DNA of 64,000 nucleotides from Martinezella tropici. Its GTDB lineage: Bacteria; Pseudomonadota; Alphaproteobacteria; Rhizobiales; Rhizobiaceae. The position numbers and the translations under genes are program-made. The notes beneath the pieces are model-generated. The model did no database searches, was not told the origin of the DNA, and saw only the letters and a list, made by a program, of their open reading frames with translations. The stretch is from positions 682,001 through 746,000 of the forward strand of contig JUHI01000001.1 of assembly GCA_000799755.1 (NCBI GenBank), in the 5' to 3' direction. Shown here piece by piece: positions 18,808 through 27,148 of this stretch (within the stretch, counting starts at the first letter, position 1; every line of letters begins with the position of its first letter).

Positions 18808-19278
18808 TTAGAAATACGGCGAATAGCACTGGCGGCGCGGGCCGGAATTTGGCTGGAACGTATTGTCGTAAGCGCGATAGGAACGATAGCGTCCCTCGCA
18901 CCATTCGACATGGCGCGGATTGATGCCGGCGCTCGGGGCCGGAGCCGGCTCATAATAGCGCGGCTGGCTGGCGATTGCACCGCCGATGAGCGCGCCTGCG
19001 CCGAAGGCTGCCAGCGGGAACCAATAGCCGTCGTGATAGCGATAACCATGACGATAGCCGCCGCGATAACCGCGGTAGCCGCCATACCAGCCTCGGCGAT
19101 AGTAGCCACCATGGCGCCACTGCACCTGTTCGACGTTGCCGGGGGCGGCCTGGGCGGGCGCAGTCTGATTGACGATCGGCGCGGCGGGCATCTGCATGGC
19201 AAAAGACGGTGTGAAGCTCGTCAAGGCAACAGCAGCCGTCATGGCGACTGTCGCGATTTTTGCACGGAAACCAAGCAT
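18808..19278 (-). CDS. BA14K family secreted protein
   Basis: Small secreted protein of 156 residues. It has a signal peptide ([20 protein letters not shown] to SFA), an Arg/Gly/Tyr-rich middle segment ([20 protein letters not shown]), a hydrophobic glycine stretch ([12 protein letters not shown]) and the C-terminal BA14K domain [19 protein letters not shown] with a second Cys near the end. BA14K proteins of Brucella are immunoreactive and reported to bind carbohydrate; the role in Rhizobium is unknown. The ATG at 19278 has GGAG 8 bases upstream. An ATG four codons earlier is possible. Confidence 0.85.
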   Translation of the reverse strand: MLGFRAKIATVAMTAAVALTSFTPSFAMQMPAAPIVNQTAPAQAAPGNVEQVQWRHGGYYRRGWYGGYRGYRGGYRHGYRYHDGYWFPLAAFGAGALIGGAIASQPRYYEPAPAPSAGINPRHVEWCEGRYRSYRAYDNTFQPNSGPRRQCYSPYF

Positions 19279-19487
19279 TTTAATCTCCATTCCCTGGTTC
19301 GACTTGGGACTCAAGCCTGTAGGCGTTTCATGTCGGGAATGCTTCCCGATTAAGGTTTCGCTGTCTGCTTCGTCGCATATCCGAGTAGACGGAAAGAAAC
19401 GCGACAGCATGTTATTCAGTTCCTCAAATCCCTACCAATTTAAGGAGTTATGCGGGGCTCCACGATGAATTTATAGTGATTTCATTC

Positions 19488-19502
19488 TTAACCCAAGATT
19501 AA
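19488..19502. promoter_or_regulatory. CtrA-type binding site TTAA-N7-TTAA before GH25 gene
   Basis: TTAACCCAAGATTAA matches the CtrA consensus TTAA-N7-TTAA exactly and is followed by CC. It lies 23 bases upstream of the GH25 start, a position that would overlap the promoter or the transcription start. A cell-wall lysozyme homologue is a plausible cell-cycle target. Confidence 0.5.
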
Positions 19503-19525
19503 CCAGCAATCCTTACTGTTATTTC

Positions 19526-20536
19526 ATGAAAGGATACCGGCAAAGTAACCTCCTCATTTGCAGCTTGCTGACGATCCTGACCCTGATGGGGCCGGTCTCC
19601 AAGCCTTCGGCCGGCGAGAGCCAGCCCTGGACCGATCCGAAAAATGCACTGATTGTCGATGCTTACGAGCTAAACACCATCGACTGGACTGCGTTTCTGC
19701 AGGACAAGCGGATCGCCGGCTTCATCTCCAAGGCGTCGGACGGACTACCTGAAAGCTTCAGTTGCACCGGTGATCATGGTGGCGATACGGTGGCTCATTG
19801 CAGGACGATGTGGCGCAAATACGCCGTCAGCCGCGAGCTGTTTCAGACGCGTCGCATTCTGGCAAAATCGAACGGCCTGCTATGGGGCGCCTATCATCTG
19901 GGCCGGCCCGGCAATCCGATCGACCAGGCCAATCACTTTCTCGACTACGCCGATCCGCAGCCCGACGAGCTGATGGTGCTCGACATAGACGGCATGGACG
20001 CCACGCAATTCATGTCGCTCGACGACGCGCAGATCTTCGTTGCTCACATCAAGGTCAGGACCGGGCGCTACCCCATTCTCTACGTCAATCACAACACGGC
20101 GCGCTACATCGCCGATCACCGGGGCACCTATCCGCTGCTGTCGCGGCTGCCGCTGTGGTACGCGCGCTACAAGCCGGATGTGAAGGATACCTTCCCGCTC
20201 GGCAACTGGGACAATTATGCCATCTGGCAGTTTGCTTCGTCGGATAATTGCTCGGAGAAAAGCTGCCCCTATCGCGTACCCGGCACGCTTACCGATATCG
20301 ACGTGAATGTCGTGCCGATGACGAAAGTCCAGCTTGCCAAGATCTGGCCGCAGGGTGATCTCTTGCCCGCCAAGCCCCTGCCTGCACCGGACCTGACGAT
20401 CGCGCTCGCGCAGATGTGCAACGGCCCGCGGCAGGCGCTCGTTTCGCTCATGGTCGACATCGACCCGGTCGTCACAGCTTCGACCCCACAATCGAAGCCG
20501 GTCGAAATCAACGAGCTGAATTACCAGGATTTCTAA
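19526..20536 (+). CDS. Glycoside hydrolase family 25 (lysozyme-like) secreted protein
   Basis: A 336-residue protein with an N-terminal signal or anchor segment (LLICSLLTILTLMGPVSKPSAG) and a GH25 muramidase-like domain from about residue 40 to 270. Features are LIVDAYELNTIDW (Asp45), GAYHLGRPGNPIDQANHFLD, VLDIDGMD, YPILYVNHNTA and the late WQFASSDN segment. GH25 enzymes cut peptidoglycan glycan strands with a DxE motif. Here the corresponding motif reads D153-I-D155, so the usual glutamate is an aspartate and activity is uncertain. A C-terminal extension of about 60 residues is unassigned. A CtrA-type site lies 23 bases upstream. Confidence 0.82.
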   Translation: MKGYRQSNLLICSLLTILTLMGPVSKPSAGESQPWTDPKNALIVDAYELNTIDWTAFLQDKRIAGFISKASDGLPESFSCTGDHGGDTVAHCRTMWRKYAVSRELFQTRRILAKSNGLLWGAYHLGRPGNPIDQANHFLDYADPQPDELMVLDIDGMDATQFMSLDDAQIFVAHIKVRTGRYPILYVNHNTARYIADHRGTYPLLSRLPLWYARYKPDVKDTFPLGNWDNYAIWQFASSDNCSEKSCPYRVPGTLTDIDVNVVPMTKVQLAKIWPQGDLLPAKPLPAPDLTIALAQMCNGPRQALVSLMVDIDPVVTASTPQSKPVEINELNYQDF

Positions 20537-20640
20537 AGCGCGTAGCGATCCTTCAGATTCGCTCCTCGCGCTTCAGGTCTTTGATTCTTCGCACGTCGTT
20601 GTCGCAAAACCGCTGCACACTTTTGCGGGACATGCTTTAG
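20537..20640 (-). repeat. RIME-like intergenic palindrome, copy B
   Basis: The gap between the convergent GH25 and reductase genes is almost filled by this element. CGCAAAA at 20603-20609 pairs with TTTTGCG at 20621-20627 around a loop containing CGCTGCACAC, with further GCACGTCGTT and GGACATGC flanks. The same core, inverted, is found at 3161-3207. It is a typical dispersed rhizobial palindrome. Confidence 0.6.
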
Positions 20641-20667
20641 CTTGGCGAGGCGGTTTTCAGGTCGATG

Positions 20668-21756
20668 CTATGCCTCGATCTGCACATCCGTCTTCGGGCG
20701 CGAGCAGCAGGCGAGGATATAACCCTCGTCGATCTCGTCATCGAGGATGCCGCCATTGTGGCTCATCTCGACTTCGCCCGAGAGCTTCATGACGCGGCAT
20801 GTACCGCAAAGCCCGGATTCGCAGGCCGCTCCGATGCGCACACCGGCACCGCGCGCCGCCTGAAGCACGGTCTGGCCCGCGGCGCAGACGACATCCTTGC
20901 CGGCCATGGTGAAGCGGATCGTCGTCGCGGCCTCGCCGGAGGCATCGTCGGAAACCTCCGCAAGCGGCGTTGCAGCGTTCGCTGGCTGGAAGCTCTCCTG
21001 ATGATAGCGCGACATGTCGAAACCATGCGCTTCCAGCATGGAGCGCACGGCGTCCATGAAGACTTCCGGGCCGCAGCAGAAGATCGTCCGGTCCATGAAA
21101 TCAGGAGCCAGGAGACCGATCTTCGCCTTGTCGATGCGTCCCTTCAGCCCCGACCAGAGATCGGTGCGGCCACAACCCTCGACGATGAGGCCGAGATTGA
21201 GGTTCGGCATGAAGCGGGCGAGATATTCGAGTTCGGAGCGGAAAATGATGTCGGTCGGGCTGCGCGAGCAATTGACGAAGGTGATGTCCGACAGCGGCGC
21301 GATGTCGGCCATGTAACGCGTCATCGACATCATCGGCGTAATGCCGGAACCGGCGGAGACAAACAGGTACTTTTCGCCGGGATGACGGATATGGCTGAAA
21401 TCGCCGAGCGGACCGAAAGCCTTGATGCGCATGCCCGGCTTCAGGTTCTCGAACATCCAGCGCGTGCCGATGCTGTCCTTCTGCGCCTTGACAGTCACGG
21501 CGACCGAAAAGGGCCGCGACGGTGTCGACGACAGCGTATAGGTGCGCATGACCGGCTCCGGAGCCGTCGGCAGCTCCAGCGTCACGAACTGGCCCGGCAG
21601 GTAGCGGAACCAGTTGTCCTTGTCGGAGCCGAATGTGAAGGTCATCACATCGGGCGCCTCGGGCGTGACCGAGAGACATTCGAGCAGATGCTGCCTGTCG
21701 CTCCAGGGCTGCATCTGGTCGAGGTGTCGATGGCGAAGGGAGGCGGTCATGTTCAT
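20668..21756 (-). CDS. Rieske oxygenase reductase: FAD/NAD(P)H and [2Fe-2S] hybrid protein (GbcB-like)
   Basis: Electron-transfer partner of the preceding oxygenase, 362 residues. An N-terminal FAD-binding domain has RTYTLSS. The NAD(P)-binding domain follows with VSAGSGITPMMSM and FCCGPEVFM. A C-terminal plant-type [2Fe-2S] ferredoxin carries the cysteine set CESGLCGTC plus a later CC in ILACCSRP. This order is that of GbcB/CntB-type reductases, often annotated as hybrid-cluster NAD(P)-dependent oxidoreductase. The ATG at 21756 is 3 bases after the oxygenase stop; a second ATG at 21750 follows GGAGGC-like sequence less well. It is coexpressed with the oxygenase under the cobalamin riboswitch. 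Confidence 0.9.
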   Translation of the reverse strand: MNMTASLRHRHLDQMQPWSDRQHLLECLSVTPEAPDVMTFTFGSDKDNWFRYLPGQFVTLELPTAPEPVMRTYTLSSTPSRPFSVAVTVKAQKDSIGTRWMFENLKPGMRIKAFGPLGDFSHIRHPGEKYLFVSAGSGITPMMSMTRYMADIAPLSDITFVNCSRSPTDIIFRSELEYLARFMPNLNLGLIVEGCGRTDLWSGLKGRIDKAKIGLLAPDFMDRTIFCCGPEVFMDAVRSMLEAHGFDMSRYHQESFQPANAATPLAEVSDDASGEAATTIRFTMAGKDVVCAAGQTVLQAARGAGVRIGAACESGLCGTCRVMKLSGEVEMSHNGGILDDEIDEGYILACCSRPKTDVQIEA

Positions 21757-21758
21757 AC

Positions 21759-23003
21759 TCAGGCGACCGCCGACAGCTTGGCCTGATCGCCCTGCAGCCG
21801 GTTGATCATGAAAGTCGTGTACCATTCGACGAACTGCATGACGCCGCCTTCATGGATTTCCGAATAGGGACCGGGCTCATAGGCCGGCGAGCGGATGCCG
21901 AAGGCGTTTTCCTCGACGATGCGGCGGTCCTGGTCGTTGGTCTCGGTCCAGACGTGCGTCAGTTCTTCCAGATCGTAGTCGACGCCTTCGACCGCATCCT
22001 TATGGACGATCCACTTGGTGGTCACAGCGGTTTCCTCGGCGCTGATCGGCAGCACGCGGAAGGAAATGGCGTGATCGCCGAGCATGTGGTTCCATGTCGT
22101 GGGATAGTGGAACAGCAGCATGGTGCCGATGCCGTTGATCGTCACATCCGACGAGAGCGGACGCTTGACGGCGTTCTGGCCCGACATCGTGTAGCTTTCG
22201 GCACCTTCGATCAGCGGCATGCGGGCCGTGCGGAACTGGCCGTCCGGAGAAAGCTTGAATTCGCTCGGCAGGCCTGCGGCCTCGCAGCGCTGCCAATGTG
22301 CGGCGATCACCGGATCGTTCATCGCGCCCTGCACGCCGCTAACGGTCGGCGCTTCCGGGAAGGTGCGGCAAAGCTCGGGATGGTTGGCCGCGCAGTGATA
22401 GCACTCGCGGTTGTTTTCCCAGACCAGCTTCCAGTTGCCCTTTTCGATGATGGTGCTCTGGAAGGCGATCTTGGCTTCGCTGATGCGATGCGGCGCGATG
22501 TAGGGTTCGATGGTCTCGCGGACCGGAGCGAAATCCGGCGCGTTCTGCGCAAGGCAAATGAAGATGTAGCCGCCGACGCTTTCGCAGTGGACCGGCTTCA
22601 GCCCGTGCTGGCTCTTGTCGAAATCCTCCGCCATCTGGCGGGCGAAGAGCAGCGAGCCGTCGAGTTCGTAAGTCCACTGGTGATAGGGGCAGACGAGCTT
22701 TGCCGAGGAGCCGCGCTCGGTGTTGCAGACGCGCGAGCCGCGATGGCGACAGCTGTTGTGGAAAGCGCGGATGACCTGATCGCGACCCCGGACAATCACG
22801 ACCGGGTAATCACCGATCTGGACGGTGAAGTAATTGCCCGCGCGCGGCACTTCGCAATCATGGCCGATGAACAGCCAGTCGCGATAGTAGATCATCTCCA
22901 TATCGAGCTTGAAATAATCCGGATCGGTATAGAACGGTTGTTCGAGACTCAAACCCGTCCGGTGGTTCTTCAATTGCCGCAGAACTTTGCTGCCGATATC
23001 CAT
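21759..23003 (-). CDS. GbcA/CntA-like Rieske oxygenase alpha subunit
   Basis: Terminal oxygenase of 414 residues. The Rieske [2Fe-2S] centre is CRHRGSRVC plus CPYHQW (Cys85, His87, Cys105, His108). The mononuclear iron region is NWKLVWENNRECYHCAANH (His203, His208). The residue bridging the two centres is Glu200 rather than the usual Asp; this is known for carnitine monooxygenase CntA and is shared by quaternary-amine oxygenases. Demethylation of glycine betaine, stachydrine or a similar amine is the best guess, with formaldehyde as by-product. The frame is open to 23417 upstream, but the ATG at 23003 has AAGGA before it and follows the cobalamin riboswitch. The substrate is inferred. Confidence 0.88.
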   Translation of the reverse strand: MDIGSKVLRQLKNHRTGLSLEQPFYTDPDYFKLDMEMIYYRDWLFIGHDCEVPRAGNYFTVQIGDYPVVIVRGRDQVIRAFHNSCRHRGSRVCNTERGSSAKLVCPYHQWTYELDGSLLFARQMAEDFDKSQHGLKPVHCESVGGYIFICLAQNAPDFAPVRETIEPYIAPHRISEAKIAFQSTIIEKGNWKLVWENNRECYHCAANHPELCRTFPEAPTVSGVQGAMNDPVIAAHWQRCEAAGLPSEFKLSPDGQFRTARMPLIEGAESYTMSGQNAVKRPLSSDVTINGIGTMLLFHYPTTWNHMLGDHAISFRVLPISAEETAVTTKWIVHKDAVEGVDYDLEELTHVWTETNDQDRRIVEENAFGIRSPAYEPGPYSEIHEGGVMQFVEWYTTFMINRLQGDQAKLSAVA

Positions 23004-23104
23004 TTGCCTATCCTTCGCAGTACCGGGAGACGTGCAGAGGACATGCAGAGGCCATCGGGAATGGCCCAAAGCAATGTCCGACCGCCCGCCGCGGTCAGTA
23101 AACC

Positions 23105-23290
23105 ATGTGTGCCCAAGGCTGGTTTCCGGGCTCTGGAGCGGCCCTGTTTCCAGAGCCCCATGGCACCTTCCCAGGCCGACCAGACCCAGTGGCTTTATCC
23201 GCCATGCCTCACTCCACCACCGTTGCGGGGGCAGCGCCGGATTTTGACCGGCTTCCCAATTCTCCGTCTCCCTAGCAAACGGCACCTTGA
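23105..23290 (-). promoter_or_regulatory. Cobalamin (AdoCbl) riboswitch upstream of Rieske oxygenase
   Basis: Read on the minus strand, the leader carries the B12-riboswitch signature in order. It has AAGGTGCC at the 5' end, GGGAAGCCGGTCAAAATCCG (from about 23257), GCTGCCCCCGCAACGG (through 23222), GCCACTG (23193-23187), TGGGAAGG (near 23170), a 10-bp hairpin GGGCTCTGGA/TCCAGAGCCC (23128-23158) and AGCCCGGAAACCAGCC (23132-23117). The P1 arms GTGCC (23285-23281) and GGCAC (23113-23109) close it. About 100 bases then lead to the oxygenase ATG and contain two small hairpins (GACCGC/GCGGTC and GGCCAT/ATGGCC) that may form the expression platform. The remainder of the 500-base gap, 23291-23503, shows nothing else. 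Confidence 0.93.
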
Positions 23291-23503
23291 GATTGATAAC
23301 ATCATAGCGCCCGGCACCGGCGGCGGCTGCGCTGCAATGCGACATCGGCTTCGAAATTGACGACAGCCGAAACGGGGCAGCGGGACGGTTGCCCTTGCAG
23401 GCGATATAGAGAGGCAATTCAACCTCTTACATTCCGGTGCGGGACATGAGGGGGGTGCGCTGCCCGACCCTTGCCGATGACGCTTTATTCTGATTGCGAC
23501 AGA

Positions 23504-23923
23504 TCAACCAACCGAGGGCGATTGGGCGGCCGAAAGAGCTTGCAAAGCCGCCATCGCACGACCGGCATCGGCCGCTGGCACGAAGATGTGGTCATGATGG
23601 TAAGCCGCGACCACATTGGCGCTGATACCCTCGTTGCCGAGCGCCGTTGCGAAGGCAGCGGTCAACCCTACGGCCTCGAGAGAGGAGTGCACTTCGAGCG
23701 TTATCATGCGCATGGTGGGGGCCGCGGGAAATCCAGCCTCTCGGGCCGTCTCCAATGGAAGGATCAGCGTCACGCCTTCCTTTTCACGGAAGAATCCGAG
23801 CGGCCTCAGATGGATGTGGTCTGCCAACATCGACGCCGGAACGCTGCAATAGACGAATTCGCCCTCGGCAAGGCTCGGCTTCATGCCGGAAAGGAGCTGC
23901 TGGAGATCGGTAATTCCGGGCAT
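23504..23923 (-). CDS. ACT domain-containing protein
   Basis: A 139-residue protein of the paired ACT/CASTOR-like type. The N-terminal half has LLSGMKPSLAEGEFVYCSVP and the C-terminal half has ITLEVHSSLEAVGLTAAFATALGN followed by NVVAAYHHDHIFVPAADAGR. ACT folds bind amino acids and usually regulate. Here there is no attached catalytic domain, so it may be a stand-alone ligand sensor. It lies upstream of and in the same direction as the riboswitch-oxygenase unit, with a 500-base gap between. The ligand is unknown. Confidence 0.8.
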   Translation of the reverse strand: MPGITDLQQLLSGMKPSLAEGEFVYCSVPASMLADHIHLRPLGFFREKEGVTLILPLETAREAGFPAAPTMRMITLEVHSSLEAVGLTAAFATALGNEGISANVVAAYHHDHIFVPAADAGRAMAALQALSAAQSPSVG

Positions 23924-24027
23924 GTTTCTCAGTCTCCTTAAAAGTGCAGCATCCCAGATGCGGTTAAGCTCGGCTCAAGCTATGTGATCTAGCATGTCGC
24001 TCAGAGACTAACATAGCGAGATCCGGC

Positions 24028-24645
24028 ATGGCCAAACTCAGATATTTCGACGCTGGGAAGCCCGCCGACCCCGAACCGGCGCCAGTAGTGCCGACGACAG
24101 GGCACAGCGAATTCCTGCGCACGGGGCGCATCAACCGGAACAGGCCGCACTGGCTTGCCGAAGAGCGGGAATATCTCAGTCACGAACACGTGGCCGAGCG
24201 CACGGCGCTGAAGCTCAGGGATGCCGGCGAAAAGACGCATGACCGGCTCAACAGCTTCCACAAATCAATCCGTTTCCCGAAGCTCATCTTCCATCACACG
24301 CTGAAGGACACGCCGCATCTCGGCTATTGCCACGTGACAGCCGCGCGGACACAGTTCGCACAATATGAGCAGGTGAACTGGGCGTTCTATATCGCCAATT
24401 TCTTTGCCCGTATCGGCCAGGAAGAGAATTTCTTCGAAGACATCAGCCTCAAATATTCTCGGATGTATTTCGCCGTCGCCGTTCACCCGGACAAGCAGGC
24501 TGAGGACAAGAAGCTGACGATCAATCGCGACATTCGCGGCAACGGCGTACTGTTCCACACCCACGATCCGCAGATCGCCATCCGCAACGTTCTATTGCTT
24601 GGCGCCCGCAACGAGCAGCTTCGCGACATCATTCGCCAGCTTTGA
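24028..24645 (+). CDS. Conserved hypothetical protein (possibly DUF6656)
   Basis: A 205-residue soluble protein without signal peptide or membrane segment. It begins MAKLRYFDAGKPADPEPAPV and includes the His/Tyr-rich stretch IFHHTLKDTPHLGYCHVTAA and the aromatic run NWAFYIANFFARIGQEENFF. I believe it matches a rhizobial domain of unknown function (DUF6656), but this name is from memory. No catalytic motif is recognised. The next gene, the Sua5-type enzyme, starts 58 bases later on the same strand, so they may be cotranscribed. Confidence 0.65.
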   Translation: MAKLRYFDAGKPADPEPAPVVPTTGHSEFLRTGRINRNRPHWLAEEREYLSHEHVAERTALKLRDAGEKTHDRLNSFHKSIRFPKLIFHHTLKDTPHLGYCHVTAARTQFAQYEQVNWAFYIANFFARIGQEENFFEDISLKYSRMYFAVAVHPDKQAEDKKLTINRDIRGNGVLFHTHDPQIAIRNVLLLGARNEQLRDIIRQL

Positions 24646-24703
24646 CGATTGATCCGAAAACTCGAAGGGCATAAGAACGGCCTGAACTGCAAGCAGGCAG
24701 GCC

Positions 24704-25678
24704 ATGGCACGACACATAGACATTCTCGAACATCCGCAAACCGCGATCGACGTCGCCACGGCAACCCTCGCCGAGGGTCTGCCGATCGGGCTGCCAACGG
24801 AGACGGTCTACGGCCTTGCCGCCGATGCCACCAATCCCGCCGCCATCACCCGGATCTACGAGACCAAGGGGCGTCCGCGCTTCAATCCGCTGATCTGCCA
24901 TATGAGCGATCTCGCCATGGCCGAGCGCTATGCCATCTTCGACCCCATCTCGCGTAAGCTCGCGGAAGCCTTCTGGCCCGGCCCGCTGACGCTGGTGCTG
25001 CCGCTCAAGCCCGATAGCGGCATCCATCCGCTGGCAACAGCCGGACTTGATACGGTCGGCATCCGCGTGCCCAAGGGCTTTGCCGGCGAGCTGATCCGTG
25101 CCTTTGACCGACCGCTCGCAGCACCAAGCGCCAACACATCAGGCAAAATCAGCGCCACCAGCGCCGATCATGTCGACGACGATCTCGGGGAACGCATTAC
25201 CCTTATTCTCGATGCCGGGGCTTCGGTCGTCGGCGTGGAGTCGACCATCGTCAAGGTCGAGGATGGCGAGATGCGCCTCTTGCGGCCAGGCGGTCTCGCA
25301 GCGAGCGAAATCGAGCGCGTGGCCGGCAAGAAGCTCAAACGCAAGAAGAAGGCCTCGGCCGCCATCGAGGCGCCTGGTATGATGGCTTCACATTATGCAC
25401 CCGGAGCAGCCGTGCGGCTCGACGCGACGGAGGTTTCCGCAAACGAGACGCTGATCCGCTTCGGAACGCCTGACATTGCCGGTATCGGTGAGGCGGTTGC
25501 AGTGCTGGATCTGAGCACATCGGGCGATCTCTCAGAAGCCGCCGCAAACCTCTTCGATTTCATGAAGCGCGCCGATGCCACAGGTGCGGCCACGATTGCC
25601 TTTTCGCATATTCCAGACGAAGGCCTCGGCGAGGCGATCAACGACCGGCTGCGTCGCGCGGCCGCGCCCAGAGAATAA
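24704..25678 (+). CDS. L-threonylcarbamoyladenylate synthase (Sua5/TsaC family)
   Basis: Makes threonylcarbamoyl-AMP from threonine, bicarbonate and ATP for the t6A modification of tRNAs at position 37. The 324-residue protein has the YrdC core at about 1-205, with LPTETVYGLAADATN, YETKGRPRFNPLICH, VGIRVPKGFAGELI and APSANTSGKISATSA. A C-terminal Sua5-specific domain follows a Lys/Arg-rich linker (KKLKRKKKASAAIEAPGMMA), so this is the long Sua5 form rather than short TsaC. The C-terminal part (HYAPGAAVRL onward) matches the Sua5 domain. The FAD oxidase gene follows 33 bases later. Confidence 0.92.
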   Translation: MARHIDILEHPQTAIDVATATLAEGLPIGLPTETVYGLAADATNPAAITRIYETKGRPRFNPLICHMSDLAMAERYAIFDPISRKLAEAFWPGPLTLVLPLKPDSGIHPLATAGLDTVGIRVPKGFAGELIRAFDRPLAAPSANTSGKISATSADHVDDDLGERITLILDAGASVVGVESTIVKVEDGEMRLLRPGGLAASEIERVAGKKLKRKKKASAAIEAPGMMASHYAPGAAVRLDATEVSANETLIRFGTPDIAGIGEAVAVLDLSTSGDLSEAAANLFDFMKRADATGAATIAFSHIPDEGLGEAINDRLRRAAAPRE

Positions 25679-25711
25679 ATCAGCCCGACACCATCAGGCA
25701 AAGGACACGCC

Positions 25712-27148
25712 ATGAGCAGCTCCGCCCTCTCTTCCGACCTTCTCGATCGCTTCGCCGCCATCGTCGGTGAAAAACATGCCGTACGGGATGCTGCGGAAAT
25801 CGCGCCGCATCTCGTCGAAAATCGCGGCCTCTATCACGGCGCTTCGCCCCTGCTGCTCAAGCCCGGCTCGGTGGAAGAGGTGTCGGCGATCCTGAAGCTT
25901 GCCAGCGAGACCGGCGCGGCCATCGTTCCGCAGACCGGCAATACCGGTCTCGTCGGGGGGCAGACGCCGCGCGAGGGCGGCTCCGACATCATCCTGTCGC
26001 TGGAGCGCATGAACCGCGTTCGCGATATCGATCCGGTCGGCAATACCATGATCGTCGACGGCGGCTGCATTCTCGCCGATGTTCACAAGGCGGCAGCCGA
26101 GCATGGCCGCATGTTCCCGCTTTCGCTCGGCTCCGAAGGCTCCTGCCGCATCGCCGGCAACCTTTCGACCAATGCCGGCGGCACGGCCGTTCTTGCCTAT
26201 GGCAACATGCGCCAACTGTGCCTCGGCCTCGAAGTCGTGTTGCCCACGGGCGAGATCTGGAATGGCCTGCGCCGCCTGAAGAAGGACAATACCGGCTACG
26301 ATCTGCGCGATCTCTTCATCGGTGCAGAAGGCACGCTCGGCGTCATCACCGGCGCGGTGCTAAAACTCTTTCCGCAGCCGCTCGGCCATCAAGTCGCCTT
26401 CGCCGGTCTGCAATCGGTCGACGATGCGCTGACCCTGTTCAAGAATGCCTCGAGCCTGTGCGGCACGGCGCTGACCGGTTTCGAGCTGATGCCGCGCCTC
26501 GGCGTCGAATTCACGACGCGCCATATCCCCGGCGTGCGAGATCCGCTGGAGACGGCGCATCCCTGGTATGTGCTGATCGATATCTCCACCTCGGATTCGG
26601 CCGAGACGGCCGAGCGGATGATGTCGGCGCTGCTCGAGCAGGGCTATGAGGCCGGCCTGATCCAGGATGCAACCATCGCCAGCTCGGAAGCGCAGCAGAA
26701 GGCGATCTGGCACATGCGCGAGAGCATGTCGGATGCGCAGAAGCCCGAGGGCGGTTCGATCAAGCACGACGTTTCCGTGCCGGTGGCGCAAATTCCGCAA
26801 TTCATGCAGGAAGCGGCAGCCGGCGTAATGGCGGCGATGCCCGGCGCCCGCATCTGCGCCTTCGGCCATATGGGGGATGGCAACATCCACTACAACATCT
26901 CGCAGCCTGTCGGCGCCGACAAGGCTGAGTTCATCGGCCGCTGGCGCGAGATCAACAAGATCGTCCACGGGCTGGTGCTGCAGCATGGCGGCTCGATCTC
27001 AGCCGAGCATGGCATCGGCCAGCTGAAGCGCGACGAGTTGGCATCCATCCGTTCGGACATCGAGATGGACCTGATGCGCCGGATCAAGACGGCCTTCGAC
27101 CCGGCCGGGATCATGAATCCTGGAAAGGTATTGAAGGTTCAATCCTAG
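25712..27148 (+). CDS. FAD-binding oxidoreductase (D-2-hydroxy acid dehydrogenase family)
   Basis: A 478-residue flavoprotein of the VAO/PCMH fold, in the group of D-lactate and D-2-hydroxyglutarate dehydrogenases. The N-terminal FAD domain has IVPQTGNTGLVGGQTPREGG and SLGSEGSCRIAGNLSTNAGG. The C-terminal FAD-linked oxidase domain contains GHMGDGNIHYNIS (His/Asp metal-type residues) and AEHGIGQLKRDEL. The electron acceptor is probably quinone or an electron-transfer flavoprotein. The final substrate cannot be read. It ends tail-to-tail with the GntR gene: both stop codons lie in the four bases CTAG (27145-27148). Confidence 0.9.
   Translation: MSSSALSSDLLDRFAAIVGEKHAVRDAAEIAPHLVENRGLYHGASPLLLKPGSVEEVSAILKLASETGAAIVPQTGNTGLVGGQTPREGGSDIILSLERMNRVRDIDPVGNTMIVDGGCILADVHKAAAEHGRMFPLSLGSEGSCRIAGNLSTNAGGTAVLAYGNMRQLCLGLEVVLPTGEIWNGLRRLKKDNTGYDLRDLFIGAEGTLGVITGAVLKLFPQPLGHQVAFAGLQSVDDALTLFKNASSLCGTALTGFELMPRLGVEFTTRHIPGVRDPLETAHPWYVLIDISTSDSAETAERMMSALLEQGYEAGLIQDATIASSEAQQKAIWHMRESMSDAQKPEGGSIKHDVSVPVAQIPQFMQEAAAGVMAAMPGARICAFGHMGDGNIHYNISQPVGADKAEFIGRWREINKIVHGLVLQHGGSISAEHGIGQLKRDELASIRSDIEMDLMRRIKTAFDPAGIMNPGKVLKVQS

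Noticed and set aside
23004..23417. N-terminal extension of the Rieske oxygenase frame
   Set aside because: The extra 138 codons lie in the cobalamin riboswitch and show no homology; the ATG at 23003 gives the standard family start.
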